A DNA stretch of 64,000 nucleotides from Bog-473 sp963787485 (GCA_963787485.1 CAWBDF010000002.1:124001-188000); one strand, 5' to 3'; shown: positions 51,834-61,891, counted from the stretch's first letter. The notes: a model not told the origin generated them from the sequence alone. Translations and numbers: made by a program.

Positions 51834-53504
51834 TCAAGATCCGAGGCGGAGTAATCGACCGGGGAGCGCGCCTGTATGGCTTCCTCTAAGATGCACGACT
51901 TCACCATTCACGATGGTGGCGGCGAATCCCAGAGCTCGCTGAGTGAGTCGCTTGGCCCCGTCCGGGAGATCGGCCGTGACCTCAGGCAACATCGGTCCAA
52001 CGGAATCAGGATCGAAGACGTTGATATCGGCGACGAAACCTTCACGCAGCAGCCCTCGCTGCGAAAATCCCCAGGCCCGTGCCGGCTTGAGAGTGATCAT
52101 TCTGACGGCTTCCTCGAGGGAGATGTCTTGGCGCTCACGCACCCAATACGCCAACAAGTACGTTTGGATCGAGCAATCCGAGATCTGGCTCACATGAGCT
52201 CCGGCATCTGAAAACGTCATGATCGTTTGAGGATGCCTCATCGCTCGCAAAAGGCTCCTGTCGCTCGCAGGATTCACAAACTGTATGAAGAGCTGATCGA
52301 AGTTGCTGGCCAGAGCGAGGTCGATCATGAGTTCTACTGGGTCGACCCGGCGCTCGCTTGCGGCCTCGGTTATGGTCGGGTAGGGAGGGAATACGTGATC
52401 GAAGACGCGCAATTGGTCGAAGTCGGGCTTGCGCAACTCCGCTCCAGACGACTCCGGATATTCGCCTTGGTGGACAGCCACCACCAGGCGATCTCGGATG
52501 GAAGGGTCTGACAGAAGCTTGCGCTGATGCTCGAGCGGCGCAGTGCGCACTGCTTGCCACTCGGGTAGGTCGTCGAATGGGAGCCGGGTCCGAAACGACG
52601 AGATGATGGAGATCCCGCGGCTGTGGACCTGCCCGAACATCCGCCCACCGGCTGACGTGGTGTCATCGATCAGATGCATGGATAGTGGGCCGGTAATTGG
52701 GACTCCACTGGTCAATGCCAGTGCCTTCATCTTGTCGGTCCATCGCATTCGTATCTCAGGATCGCTGGAGCGGGCATCGGGTTCGGGGGCGATCTCGAAG
52801 ATTGCTCCTCTTGTCTGTCCCACGACGTCGACCAGACGAGTGATCTCGTCCCAGGTGGCCGCACAGGACGGGACCGGTCGGTTGTCAACCGTCCGGTGGT
52901 TCACAGGGTCTCGAGAAGTGCTAAATCCCACTGCTCCAGCGCTTAACGCCGAGGCCAGTTGCTGCTCCATAATGGCAAAGTCGATCTCCGTCGCTTCTTC
53001 GGTGAAGGCCCGGTTTCCCATTGCCCAGGTGCGTAATGCTGAGTGACCGATTTGTGAAGCGATGTGCATACCCTTGGGGAGGGCATCAACCGCAGCTAGG
53101 TATTCGGGAAACGTATTCCAGGTCCACTCGCCAATCCCACGAGCCATCGTCTCTCGACCGATGTCTTCAGCCCGTTCGATGCTCTGGATTGCGAACTCGC
53201 GTGATTCTGCTGTTACGGGGGCGAGTGTAAATCCGCAGTTCCCCATAACGACTGAGGTGATGCCATGCCAGCACGAGCACGTTCCCAATGGGTCCCAAAA
53301 CACCTGGGCGTCCATATGAGTGTGGCCATCGATGAACCCCGGAGTGACAACATGACCCTCGGCATCAAGCTCTTCACCCCGCTGTTTAGGGAGTCTGCCG
53401 ATCGCGGCGATACGCCGGCCCGAAATGGCTACGTCGGCTCGAAATGGCTTCCCTCCGGATCCGTCGATGACTGTGCCATTTCGGATCACCAGGTCATAGC
53501 CCAT
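51834..53504 (-). CDS. D-aminoacylase-type amidohydrolase (family 3), first copy
   Basis: The 556-residue enzyme belongs to the amidohydrolase superfamily: 'TPGFIDGHTHMDAQVFWDP' supplies the HxH metal ligands, 'VVMGNCGFTLAPV' the bridging Cys of D-aminoacylases, 'SQIGHSALRTWAMG' a His, and 'TIMTFSDAGAHVSQISD' the catalytic Asp. Family members hydrolyse N-acyl-D-amino acids, D-glutamates or cyclic amides. Codon use appears less GC-biased than in the homologue at 54331-56061, so the two probably have different origins rather than arising by local duplication. Confidence 0.9.
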   Translation of the reverse strand: MGYDLVIRNGTVIDGSGGKPFRADVAISGRRIAAIGRLPKQRGEELDAEGHVVTPGFIDGHTHMDAQVFWDPLGTCSCWHGITSVVMGNCGFTLAPVTAESREFAIQSIERAEDIGRETMARGIGEWTWNTFPEYLAAVDALPKGMHIASQIGHSALRTWAMGNRAFTEEATEIDFAIMEQQLASALSAGAVGFSTSRDPVNHRTVDNRPVPSCAATWDEITRLVDVVGQTRGAIFEIAPEPDARSSDPEIRMRWTDKMKALALTSGVPITGPLSMHLIDDTTSAGGRMFGQVHSRGISIISSFRTRLPFDDLPEWQAVRTAPLEHQRKLLSDPSIRDRLVVAVHQGEYPESSGAELRKPDFDQLRVFDHVFPPYPTITEAASERRVDPVELMIDLALASNFDQLFIQFVNPASDRSLLRAMRHPQTIMTFSDAGAHVSQISDCSIQTYLLAYWVRERQDISLEEAVRMITLKPARAWGFSQRGLLREGFVADINVFDPDSVGPMLPEVTADLPDGAKRLTQRALGFAATIVNGEVVHLRGSHTGALPGRLLRLGS

Positions 53505-54330
53505 TTGTGCTCCTCCCAGCGGTACTAAATACGCGAATGGCCCATGGGGTCATCGGCGCGCCCGGAGCTTAGGTCGCCCTCTCGCTGGTGTCGATGGTCT
53601 GGTTGACGCGCTGTATCGCACAAGAAGGGCCGTCGCGTAGGACTCGGCCAGGTCGAAACGGATCTCCTCCGAGCCCTCTACGTAACGCTGTGACTTGGGA
53701 TTTCCAAAAACCGTTCGCTGAGCGTGTCATTTCGGTTCTTGGTCTCACTTTGAAGAAGAGGAGTCCGCTACTGGGGACTGTCCGATTCTTTTGTCAGGGG
53801 TCCGTGAATCCAGAAGCTGAAGGAGGGAGGCATGGTTCACGCTGACCGAGCGGACACTGCGCAAAGTGGTCGGGCCCTTGTCAATCGGCGTCGCGCAAGT
53901 CCAGCTGCCGACGTCAGCAAGGTCACGCGAGGTTGACTTAAGCTCCTCGTCCCCCCTCAAGCGTACCGGTGTCACGATCACATCATCTCGTGTACAACCT
54001 TGCGGCCCCTCGGAGACGCATTCGTCTCTACCCGTAGATGACCGCGTCACAGACACCCCGAAGGGTTCAATAATCCGATCCCCAACATGACCCGGCACGA
54101 TCGGTGGGGCGATCCTGCGGAGCCGTGGAGCTCAGCCTGCGGGATTTCTTACGCTCGACGGAGACCCTGGCGGACCTGATCCTTCTCCTGGTCTGAGGCG
54201 AGCCCGAGATATTCTCACAAATCCAAATCGGCTTCCCACTTTCTGAGAGGCTTCAAGAAAACCCAGGCCGGTTCAATAGGGACAGTGAGGGCGATCGACG
54301 GCAGCACAATCAGGTCCTCGTAGCATCGAC
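53505..54330. other. Gap of 826 bp between the two amidohydrolases
   Basis: No frame here shows family similarity with a start and ribosome site. It may contain worn-out remnants; I see no repeats or hairpins of note. Confidence 0.5.
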
Positions 54331-56061
54331 TCAGAGCTCGTGGTCACGAGTGTCGCGCCCGGATCGGAGCACCGTGCCGGGCTGTGCCCCGGTGAACTCC
54401 CCGGCGCGAGCCACCTCGACACCGTTTACGATCACGTGGTCAAGACCAGTGGCGGTGCTGAACAGGCGGCTGGCGCCACCCGGTAAGTCGTGGCGCATCC
54501 GGGCCTGGCCCGGCCCGATCTCGTCGGCGTCGAACACCACCATGTCGGCCTGGAAGCCCTCCGCGACTCGACCCCGGTCGACCAACCCATACAGGTCGGC
54601 CTGCACTCCGGTGATGCGGTGCACCGCCGCTTCGAGAGGCATGGCCTCCCACGTGCGGTTCAGTTCGAGGAAGGCCGTGGCCCAATCGAACGTCGACACG
54701 GTGCTCACATGGGCGCCGGCGTCAGAGGCGCCAAGCACCACCCGATGGTCGCTCCACGATTTGACCCGGAGCCGCCACGAGGCATCGTCGTATGCGATGT
54801 GGGGTCGCAGGAACCCCGTCCCCATCCCGTCGGCGGCGGCGATCTCGCAGGCTAGGTCGAGGGCTTCGCGGCCCAGTTCGGCAGCGAGGTCACCCAGGCG
54901 GCGGCCCTCGTAGGGACGGGTCGCGTCGGTTTGGCCCTCGACGACCCGGGCATCGTCCCATCGCGCCTGGTGGTGCACGCCTCCGTCGGGGAGCGGGGCC
55001 CGCGCCTGTGCGACCAGGTTGGCCCGCTGTTCAGGGTCGGCCAGCACGTTCGCCTGCTCGGAGTCCGGCATGTCGAGTAACGCCCCCCAGCCGGGGATGT
55101 CCCTCCAGCGCGCCGAGCTCAGCAGCCGATGGCGGATGTACATCACGCCCGGGTACATGAGAGCCAGGACCCGGGCTCCTCGAGCCTCGGCCGCGTCGGC
55201 GACCTCGAGACGACTCAGCGTGTCGGCCTCGTTGACTGCGTCGGGATGGAACGTGTTCCAGTTGAGCGGTCGGCCGGCAGCCAGCGACATGGCGATGAGA
55301 GTTTCGGCGGTCTCACCGGCGAAGGATCCGGAGGTGGTCGGGATGAACTCGATTCCAGTTCCTGGCTGCTCCCGCACAACGCGGCACGGCGCGATGACCT
55401 CTTCACGCGTCGCGAACCGCGACGGCACGGGATCACCGGCTCCATCTACGTGGGGCTTGTGCCACGACGACGAGAACCCGAGCCCACCGGCCCGGAGGGA
55501 CTCCCGGAGCAGTGCCGCCATCTGCGCAACCTGCTCCTCGGTGGCCTGCTCTCCCACCGCGGCCGAGCCCATCACCACCCGACGCAGAGCCGAGTGGCCC
55601 ACCATGAACCCGAGGTTGATCGCTGGCCGGGCCCGCTCGACCATGTCCAGATACTCTCCCGTGGAGGACCAGTTCCAATCGACCGCGCTCTGTAGCGCCC
55701 CTAGCGGGATCTCCTCGACCCGCGAGAGCATGCGCATCAGGTAGTCGGCTTCTGATGCGGCCAATGGGGCGACGGAGAAGCCGCAGTTGCCCCCAATTGC
55801 GGTCGTGATGCCGTGCTGGATCACGGGAGTGCAGGCCGGGTCCCAGAACACCTGGGCATCGAGGTGGGTGTGCACGTCGATGAAGCCAGGGCTCACAACC
55901 CTGCCGGAAGCGTCGATGTGCTCGGTGGCGGTCTCGCCGAGCTCCCCAGGCGGTGCGACCGCCACGATTCGACCGTCGCGCACACCGACATCGGCCTGTT
56001 GCGATGGCCCTCCGGTGCCGTCGACCACGAGACCTCCTTCGATCGCCAGGTCCAGGCTCAT
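54331..56061 (-). CDS. D-aminoacylase-type amidohydrolase (family 3), second copy
   Basis: The 576-residue homologue has 'VSPGFIDVHTHLDAQVFWDP', 'AIGGNCGFSVAPL', 'FMVGHSALRRVVMGSAAVG' and 'VVLGASDAGAHVSTVS', i.e. the full metal-binding set. ATG 56061 follows AGGAGA; the longer upstream frame is unconserved. It is GC-rich like the host. With an SMP-30 remnant and SDR genes nearby, it may belong to a peripheral degradation route of an N-acyl or amide compound. Confidence 0.92.
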   Translation of the reverse strand: MSLDLAIEGGLVVDGTGGPSQQADVGVRDGRIVAVAPPGELGETATEHIDASGRVVSPGFIDVHTHLDAQVFWDPACTPVIQHGITTAIGGNCGFSVAPLAASEADYLMRMLSRVEEIPLGALQSAVDWNWSSTGEYLDMVERARPAINLGFMVGHSALRRVVMGSAAVGEQATEEQVAQMAALLRESLRAGGLGFSSSWHKPHVDGAGDPVPSRFATREEVIAPCRVVREQPGTGIEFIPTTSGSFAGETAETLIAMSLAAGRPLNWNTFHPDAVNEADTLSRLEVADAAEARGARVLALMYPGVMYIRHRLLSSARWRDIPGWGALLDMPDSEQANVLADPEQRANLVAQARAPLPDGGVHHQARWDDARVVEGQTDATRPYEGRRLGDLAAELGREALDLACEIAAADGMGTGFLRPHIAYDDASWRLRVKSWSDHRVVLGASDAGAHVSTVSTFDWATAFLELNRTWEAMPLEAAVHRITGVQADLYGLVDRGRVAEGFQADMVVFDADEIGPGQARMRHDLPGGASRLFSTATGLDHVIVNGVEVARAGEFTGAQPGTVLRSGRDTRDHEL

Positions 56062-56178
56062 AGTCTCTCCTTGTAGGTGCTCGGCTTGTCTCTCTGTCGG
56101 ACGGTCGGGATCACGCGGCGGGGCGCTCAACCAGCGGGCCCGGTCCACGGCCGGTCAGCCGGGGGTGTCGGAAGTCGA

Positions 56179-56472
56179 TCAGGGGCGCCACGGGACAACG
56201 GTACGCCGCTCAGGCGACCCGGCGCCCGCGATCTGGACGCGTGCCATGTCAATGCGCCCTCCGTGCTCCTCACCGGCTCGAGGGATCACGACGCGATGGT
56301 TGACGACGAGGAAGAGCGTCCTGCCACCGCCCCCGCCCCCGCCCAGTGCGGCGGCCACCGACGCAACGCAAATAGCTGTTTGGTGTCGGACGGGGACCTG
56401 GTCACTGATCACAGGCTCTCGTCGACGAGCGTCTATCAGCTCACCTGCGGTCAGTACGAGGATCTCGCGCAT
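56179..56472 (-). pseudogene. C-terminal fragment of an SMP-30/gluconolactonase-like protein
   Basis: The 97-residue reading ends in a pattern typical of the last strands of SMP-30 beta-propellers: 'VRHQTAICVASVAAALGG' then 'GRTLFLVVNHRVV' and 'GGRIDMARVQIAGAGSP'. The family is about 290 residues long, so two thirds are missing. The run of glycines suggests an expanded tract. It lies upstream of the second amidohydrolase on the same strand. Confidence 0.55.
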
Positions 56473-56532
56473 CCTCTAATCTTGCTGGGCGCGAGCTTTT
56501 CATCCGTTCCGATGAAGCGGAGAAGAAGTCAC

Positions 56533-57492
56533 ATGGGGACCTCCTTCACGAAACAGGTTGTTGTGATCACCGGAGGCGGCGGAGGTCTGGGCAGCGCGGA
56601 GGCCCTCGAACTGGCGCGGCTCGGCGCCTCGGTAGTCGTGAACGACGTCGGCGGGTTCGACACCCCCGAGGGATCCAGTGCCGACGCCGTCGTCGCCGAA
56701 ATCGAAGCCGCGGGCGGCAACACGGTCGCGTCGCACCACTCCATCTCCACCCCCGAAGGAGGTCGGTCGGTGATCGAGCTCACCCTCGATACCTTCGGCA
56801 CCGTGGACGCCATCCTCCACTACACGGGCGCGTGGCGCCACGTGCTCTTCGAAGACATGACGGCCGAGGACTTCGATCCCGTGCTCGACGTGCACCTGCG
56901 CGGTGCCGTCTTCGTCGTGCAGCCGGCGTGGTCGATCATGAAGGCCAAGCACTTCGGCCGGATCGTCCTGACCAGCTCCAGCGCCGGCGTCTTCGGACGG
57001 CAGTACGGCACCAACTACGCATCGGCGAAGTCAGGACTGCTCGGTCTCGGGCGCACCCTCGCCCTCGAGGGTGCCGAGCACAATATCCTCGCGAATTGCC
57101 TCCTGCCGATCGCCAAGCCCGAGAAGCGGGGCCGCGTCATGCCTCCACCAGGCTTAATCGAGGAGTTCAAGAAGTCGGGGCTCTCCACCGGTCCGCACCC
57201 TCCGGGTGCTCACCCCCGCATGGTGAACGCGATGGCGACCTACCTCGCGAGCAGCGACTGTTCCGTGACCGGCGAGGCGTTCTCGGCCGCCGCGGGCCGC
57301 TACGCACGGGTGTTCATCGGCCTCACCTCCGGCTGGCTCTGCGGTGAGGGCGAGCTTCCGAGCGCCGATGACATCGCCGCACACCTCGACCAGATCGAGG
57401 ACCTCGGCTCCTTTACCGTCCCAGAATCGGTGCACGAGGAAATGCGCACGATAGCGATGGCCATCGCCGAGCGTGACGGCACCGAGCTGTAG
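56533..57492 (+). CDS. SDR-family dehydrogenase, 3-hydroxyacyl-CoA dehydrogenase-like
   Basis: The 319-residue protein shows 'VVVITGGGGGLGSAEALELA' (cofactor loop), 'VVVNDVGGFDTPEGSSADAV' as in peroxisomal multifunctional-enzyme type SDRs, the catalytic Ser in 'RIVLTSSSAGVFGRQYGTN', and the YxxxK motif in 'NYASAKSGLLGLG'. The C-terminal extension beyond about 250 residues ('CGEGELPSADDIAAHLDQIE') matches the MFE-2-like group. The ATG at 56533 is preferred, as the frame upstream is not coding. It probably oxidises a hydroxyacyl-CoA. Confidence 0.92.
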   Translation: MGTSFTKQVVVITGGGGGLGSAEALELARLGASVVVNDVGGFDTPEGSSADAVVAEIEAAGGNTVASHHSISTPEGGRSVIELTLDTFGTVDAILHYTGAWRHVLFEDMTAEDFDPVLDVHLRGAVFVVQPAWSIMKAKHFGRIVLTSSSAGVFGRQYGTNYASAKSGLLGLGRTLALEGAEHNILANCLLPIAKPEKRGRVMPPPGLIEEFKKSGLSTGPHPPGAHPRMVNAMATYLASSDCSVTGEAFSAAAGRYARVFIGLTSGWLCGEGELPSADDIAAHLDQIEDLGSFTVPESVHEEMRTIAMAIAERDGTEL

Positions 57493-57880
57493 CTCGGGAG
57501 CGCTCGCCAGGCTCACTCGGGGAAGCCAAATGAGGAGCCACGGACCAAGGGACCCTCATGGATGCGCACGAAAACCAGTGGACAGGTAACCCATTCACAC
57601 CGTCTCCGACTTGGATCTTTTGGACCAGTCATTCCAAAGCGAGCGCCACGGGCCCGCAACCGTTCTGGGTCGATGCGCCTCGTGCGACCGGATGGACAGC
57701 GCGGCCATTGACACACTTTCGGAGCCGTGCGCCAGGCGCCCGTTGAGCGGCCTTTGTCCTCGCGGAGCTTTGCGTACGACCTTTCAGTAGACCCGGCCAG
57801 GAAGAACTGGCACTCGTTCACCGACCCTCGCAAAAGTGTGGGCTGGCCCTCTCGCCCACACGTCACCATGCCCAGGACCC
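57493..57880. other. Gap with integrase-end-like sequence
   Basis: No gene is supported. 57521-57600 resembles the stretch beside the island's right end (listed as a repeat). The rest is unassigned. Confidence 0.5.
57521..57600. repeat. Integrase-end-like sequence, copy 3
   Basis: GAAGCCAAATGAGGAGCCAC (57522-57541), followed by GTGGACAGGTAACC, corresponds to the copies at 30876 and 43221. It is not next to a tRNA, so it marks either another element end or a displaced part of the island. Confidence 0.5.
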
Positions 57881-57922
57881 GAAAACTGCGATCCCCAGGG
57901 CCACCAGGTGGCCCTGGGGATC
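57881..57922 (-). terminator. Rho-independent terminator of the binding-protein gene
   Basis: 57890-57922 is a perfect 16-bp inverted repeat around a single base (GATCCCCAGGGCCACC and its complement). On the minus strand it is followed by GCAGTTTTC. It begins 10 bases after the stop of the binding-protein gene at 57932, which is its evident use. Confidence 0.88.
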
Positions 57923-57931
57923 ACGGGCAAC

Positions 57932-59173
57932 TCAACCGATATAGGCCGCCGGCGTGTTGGCGCAGTAGGTCTTCCCTCCGTTCAAGAAGACGAAGCTCTT
58001 GGTCTTGGTGTCACCCTGCACGTCCCATGAGCAGTACTTCTTTTCGGAGGTCCCAAAGTGAGTGAAACTGATCGGGGACGGCAGCAGACCGTCCGCGTTC
58101 CAGTTCTTCAGCGTCTGCAGTTTCGCAATAATCTCAGCCGTCGTCGGGTCGCTCTTGCCCGTCATCTCAAGACCCTTCATGGCCAATTGTCCGGCATTGT
58201 AGGTGCCGGCAACGCTGTAGGTCGGAATCTGTCCGACCTTGAAACCGGGAACCGTCTTCGCTAGTGCCTGTTCAGCGGTTTTGGCCGTGGCATTGGCGTC
58301 GGGGGGCGGGAAGTAATCGTTAAAGTCGACGCCTTGCACAGCATCTGCCGTCGTCGGGCTGTTGAACAGGGTGTAGTCGAGTCCGCCGAGCGACAGTGGG
58401 TGGATCTTGAGACCCTCGTTCCTCAGGCCGACGATGAGGCTGGTAAACGTAGAAGCGCCGCACACGCAAGTGACGCCCTGGGCACCGGCTGCCTTCATCT
58501 GCAGAATGTCCGTGGTCGGCTCATAGGGCCCATACGGAACATTCAGGTTCTCGAAGACCATGTCGAGTCCCAAACCCGTTGCGGCGTCTGCGGTGACCTT
58601 GGCAGTTGCGACGGCCGAGGGTGAGATGCCGAGCGCCAGAACTGCCAGTTTCTTCGCGCCGATACTCTTGAAGAATGTCGCCGCGGTGATGTCTGCGACG
58701 CCTGTGTAGGTCGGGTTGACTCCACCACGGAGATCGAACATGTTCGTGAACGGCTGCTCACCCCATTCGGGGCCGTCCGTGAGTTGCCCAATGACCGGAA
58801 CGCCAGCCTGCTGGACCGCTTTGTCGCTCTCAAAGAAGTACGGGCTCCCGTTGACGATGTAGGTCACATGATCACTCAACAGAATCTGGACCGCCGTCTG
58901 CGAACCGGTCGGGCTGGATTGGTCGTCTTCGGTGATCAAATTCAATGGATGCCCGCGATATCCGCCCTCTTTGTTGATCGTATTGATGTAGGCCTTGAGA
59001 CCATCCGGGGCGTTCAGGTACGACGACGCCAGTGATCCGGTCGCAGGGTAGACATACCCGATATTGATGGGAGTACCTGACGCCGTCGCCGCCCCGCTCG
59101 GCACGCTGCCCAGCGGACTCACCGCCACGACGAGCAACGCCGCCATCGCGGCAATGAGCCATCGCATCGCCAT
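57932..59173 (-). CDS. Liv-type periplasmic substrate-binding protein with own terminator
   Basis: The 413-residue protein has a signal peptide ('MRWLIAAMAALLVVAVSPLG', cleavage after an Ala-rich stretch), then 'PINIGYVYPATGSLASSYLN', 'YINTINKEGGYRGHPLNLIT', 'VIGQLTDGPEWGEQPFTNMF' and 'GDTKTKSFVFLNGGKTYC'. ATG 59173 is chosen because GGGGAGG precedes it. It is monocistronic with a strong terminator, which would allow expression in excess over the permease. The nearest Liv permease/ATPase genes are at 61.9-64 kb on the same strand. Confidence 0.9.
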   Translation of the reverse strand: MAMRWLIAAMAALLVVAVSPLGSVPSGAATASGTPINIGYVYPATGSLASSYLNAPDGLKAYINTINKEGGYRGHPLNLITEDDQSSPTGSQTAVQILLSDHVTYIVNGSPYFFESDKAVQQAGVPVIGQLTDGPEWGEQPFTNMFDLRGGVNPTYTGVADITAATFFKSIGAKKLAVLALGISPSAVATAKVTADAATGLGLDMVFENLNVPYGPYEPTTDILQMKAAGAQGVTCVCGASTFTSLIVGLRNEGLKIHPLSLGGLDYTLFNSPTTADAVQGVDFNDYFPPPDANATAKTAEQALAKTVPGFKVGQIPTYSVAGTYNAGQLAMKGLEMTGKSDPTTAEIIAKLQTLKNWNADGLLPSPISFTHFGTSEKKYCSWDVQGDTKTKSFVFLNGGKTYCANTPAAYIG

Positions 59174-59966
59174 GGACGCACCTCCCCTTAGGACCATCCT
59201 TGCCACGGCCATTTTCCTCCCCCTTTGAGGTAGACGAGCCGCTGTTTTCCCCAGCGACTCTGTACCTAATTGAACATGTCTAGTCCAGCGCCAACGTGAA
59301 GGTCGCAGCGTCCCATTTTGGGGTTACGCTGCACCGGACGCCCGGCTAGACTCCGTGGTAGTTTACGGAGTTGTAACAGGTTCCGCAACCGATACGTCAT
59401 AAAAGTTCTTGCTGAAATCTCCCGCTTCAGCTGCGCGGCGAGGGCGCGTGAGTCGCGATCGTGAACCTGAGGAGCGCGGCGCCTTCGTGAGGACTCAGCG
59501 CGTGAACGCGGTTCGCCCACCCTCGTCGAGGACGGCGAACAAGACGGATGCCCTTGCCGGCAGCTCAGGGCGCCATGACTTTACCAACCCCATGCCGCAG
59601 CTTCATCGAACCGGTCGGTGTTCTGTTGATTCAAGCTTGTAGAGCGCTACGGAATTCTTCCCGACGAGCTTCTGGATCTTCTCGACCAATGTCATTCCCA
59701 TAGTGGCCCGCTTTCAATCTGGATCCAAGCGGTTGGTCGACGAACCACTTCGCTGTCGACGTCCACATCGACGGAGGCGGGTTTCATCGCCCCCACACTT
59801 CGAGGAGGCCTTGGCGGAAACGAAGCCGAGCCGCCAGTTCGGCAGCATCCTCGGCTCCGAGACGCCCCTGAGGTGTACTCATAATGGCTCCATCTCGATA
59901 TATTTGTCCGGAACATTTCATCGCACTCTGAACCCAACTGACGCGTCCGAGCAGTGGTTCGGACGA
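59174..59966. other. Gap of about 790 bp upstream of the binding-protein gene
   Basis: It should hold the promoter of the binding-protein gene. A 32-codon minus-strand frame (59882-59784, 'MSTPQGRLGAEDAAELAARL') has a normal amino-acid composition and could be the 5' end of a lost gene, but it stops early. No other signal is recognised. Confidence 0.4.
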
Positions 59967-60494
59967 CTACTCCGGCAGGGGATCAAGATTTTCGAAGTAG
60001 TAGTCGTCGCCCAGGTACGCAGCGCGTCGCTCCCTCATCCGCCATTGGCCGTCGATCTTTTGGAACTGCCACTGATTGTTGCTTGCGCCGACGATGCTCG
60101 TGAGACCATCCTTCTTGGTCAAAGACACCTGATACGCATGGGCGACAGCCGTATCTCGATCGATATGCGTCACGATGTTGTCTTGGAGATGCATTCGGAG
60201 ATGGTCGGGTACCATCGCCGTGTAACTGCGGATGGCGTCTCTGCCCCTCCATGCCATTCTTCCTTCGGTGACCGTCGCCCCAGAGAGATCTGTACCTTCC
60301 CCGGACATCGCCGGCAGATCGATGACCGCGTCAGAGGTGTAGAGGTCCACGAATCCGTCCAGATCCCCAGTGTCCGCCGTGTGGCCATATCGCGCCAGGA
60401 GGTTCCGAATGGCCCTGTCGTCTTCGAGCGCCTGCACTCGGGCTCGCAGCTCGGCCAGCTCCGCCTCAAGATCTGAACGAGATGGCTCGGTCAT
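59967..60494 (-). CDS. NTF2/SnoaL-like protein with N-terminal coiled coil
   Basis: The 175-residue protein starts with a charged helix ('DLEAELAELRARVQALEDD', coiled-coil like), then the NTF2-like cone: 'IRNLLARYGHTADTGDLDGF', 'LYTSDAVIDLPAM', 'GRDAIRSYTAMV' and 'WRMRERRAAYLGDDY'. Relatives include SnoaL cyclases, scytalone dehydratases and ring-hydroxylating dioxygenase beta subunits, often coding for small isomerases or dehydratases in catabolic clusters. No defining catalytic residue can be singled out by eye. Confidence 0.85.
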   Translation of the reverse strand: MTEPSRSDLEAELAELRARVQALEDDRAIRNLLARYGHTADTGDLDGFVDLYTSDAVIDLPAMSGEGTDLSGATVTEGRMAWRGRDAIRSYTAMVPDHLRMHLQDNIVTHIDRDTAVAHAYQVSLTKKDGLTSIVGASNNQWQFQKIDGQWRMRERRAAYLGDDYYFENLDPLPE

Positions 60495-60850
60495 TCGGTC
60501 CCCCTTTCATTTCCCTCCTCGGGTGCGAATCTCCCAAGGGATGCATCGGGTCTGTCAGTCGCGGCGACAACGTTCGTCGCGTACCTGGCAATGAGATCAG
60601 ATGGTTTGCAGCGGCGCATCGCCGCCTCCTCGTCACCGGTTACGATCCGGTCGACCAGGTGTCCGTGTCTCAGCACCGGTACCACCTCAGTGTTCCGGCC
60701 AGGTCGCCGAGCGCACATCGCTTCGTAAATGGGCTCCTGACTTTACCAGCGCATTCGCCATGTCCTCGAGTCGCCGGTCCGCTTCCCTGGTCGCCCATTG
60801 CGCCTTGACTCAGGGAATCCGTGCGTGCCTTCCTCGGCGGGCCTGAAGCC
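60495..60850 (-). pseudogene. Possible remnant of a GntR/FCD-type regulator
   Basis: Minus-strand pieces in two frames, 'RLEDMANALVKSGAHLRSDV' and 'LRHGHLVDRIVTGDEEAAMR', resemble the helices of an FCD ligand-binding domain ('H..LVDAI..GD.EAA...'). No DNA-binding domain and no continuous frame are present. The call rests on loose pattern similarity only. Confidence 0.3.
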
Positions 60851-61546
60851 TCATCGCCAGGCGCCGACCCCACCGTCGATGTGGAGGGTCCGGCCTGTGA
60901 TGAACGATCCGGCCCCGGCAAGGTAGGCCACCAGGCCACCCACGTCCGATTCGGGGTCGCCGAGCCGGCCCAAGGGAATGATGTCGACCACCGACGACGG
61001 CCACCGGTTCGGATCGCTCGTGGCTACTGGGCAGATGGCATTGACCCGAATGTTGTCCGGTCCCCACTCGACGGCGGCGTGTTTGGTGAACCCGCGGATT
61101 GCCTCCTTGGCTCCCGCGTACACGCCCTCGCCTGCTACGCCACCTTGGGTCCCAGAAGACGACGCGAAGTTGATGATCGACCCACCCCCTCGGGCCTTGA
61201 GGTACGGATAACACAGTTGCATCATCCGCAGGGTGGCGAAGGGGCCCGACTCGAACGTGAGGCGTACGTCCTCGTCGGTCGACTCGAGAATGGACCGGCG
61301 CGTCCACTGCTGGGCCAGGTTGACCAATGTGTCCACAGCACCGAAGTCCTTCACGACGCCCTCGACCGCCGATGCACACGCAGCGGCATCGGTGACGTCG
61401 CACCGCAGGACCCGCTCCGCGCCTTCGGCCCTCGCCGGCTCGAGATCCAGCGCTACTACTGTCACACCCACCTTGGCCAGAGCCTTGCATATGCCCCGGC
61501 CGAGATCCCCGGTGCCACCGGTCACGATTGCGATGCTGTCGTCCAT
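60851..61546 (-). CDS. SDR-family oxidoreductase
   Basis: The 231-residue protein is a classical SDR: 'AIVTGGTGDLGRGICKALAK' (cofactor loop), 'VVALDLEPARAEGAERVLRC', 'SIINFASSSGTQGG' (Ser) and 'GVYAGAKEAIRGFTKHAAV' (YxxxK), ending in 'SFITGRTLHIDGGVGAWR'. ATG 61546 has GGAGGAG upstream. The N-A-A-G motif is N-L-A-Q here, a mild deviation. It follows the SDR remnant and the Liv operon on the same strand. Confidence 0.92.
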   Translation of the reverse strand: MDDSIAIVTGGTGDLGRGICKALAKVGVTVVALDLEPARAEGAERVLRCDVTDAAACASAVEGVVKDFGAVDTLVNLAQQWTRRSILESTDEDVRLTFESGPFATLRMMQLCYPYLKARGGGSIINFASSSGTQGGVAGEGVYAGAKEAIRGFTKHAAVEWGPDNIRVNAICPVATSDPNRWPSSVVDIIPLGRLGDPESDVGGLVAYLAGAGSFITGRTLHIDGGVGAWR

Positions 61547-61631
61547 TGGCTCCTCCTGACGTTCGTGCCGTTCGAGACGAAACAGGACGTCGTGAGCTCC
61601 GGCTGCGGGGTCGATCAAAAGAGATCGATTT

Positions 61632-61880
61632 TCAGAGCGTCCCGCCATCTGCATAGGACGGGAGATGCGCGTGCACCCCGCCATCCACGACCCCCCCAAA
61701 TCGGCGCCGGTCATGAACGACGACGCGGGTGAGGCCAGGAACGCCACAACGTTCGCGGCATCGGCCGGTTTCCCCCGACGTGCCAGGAGCCGGCGCCTCA
61801 CGTTCCCGCCAGAGGGCCGCGACGACGGACCCACCTCGACGAGGTGTCGCCATACTTCCGCGTCCCTCGTCGATCTGTTC
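61632..61880 (-). pseudogene. C-terminal remnant of another SDR
   Basis: The sequence 'GKPADAANVVAFLASPASSF' and 'MTGAD' is the standard SDR C-terminal region; after a frameshift the other frame gives 'GVVDGGVHAHLP'. Only about 80 residues survive. It lies between livF and the intact SDR, possibly a lost tandem homologue. Confidence 0.75.
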
Positions 61881-61891
61881 GACTGAGACGG

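Noticed and set aside
57890..57922. The long palindrome as a possible IS end or origin
   Set aside because: Its position just after a stop codon and the T-run on one side fit a terminator, and no second copy was seen.
59784..59882. A 32-codon minus-strand ORF downstream of the NTF2-like gene
   Set aside because: Too short and without a convincing ribosome site; kept only as a remark in the gap entry.
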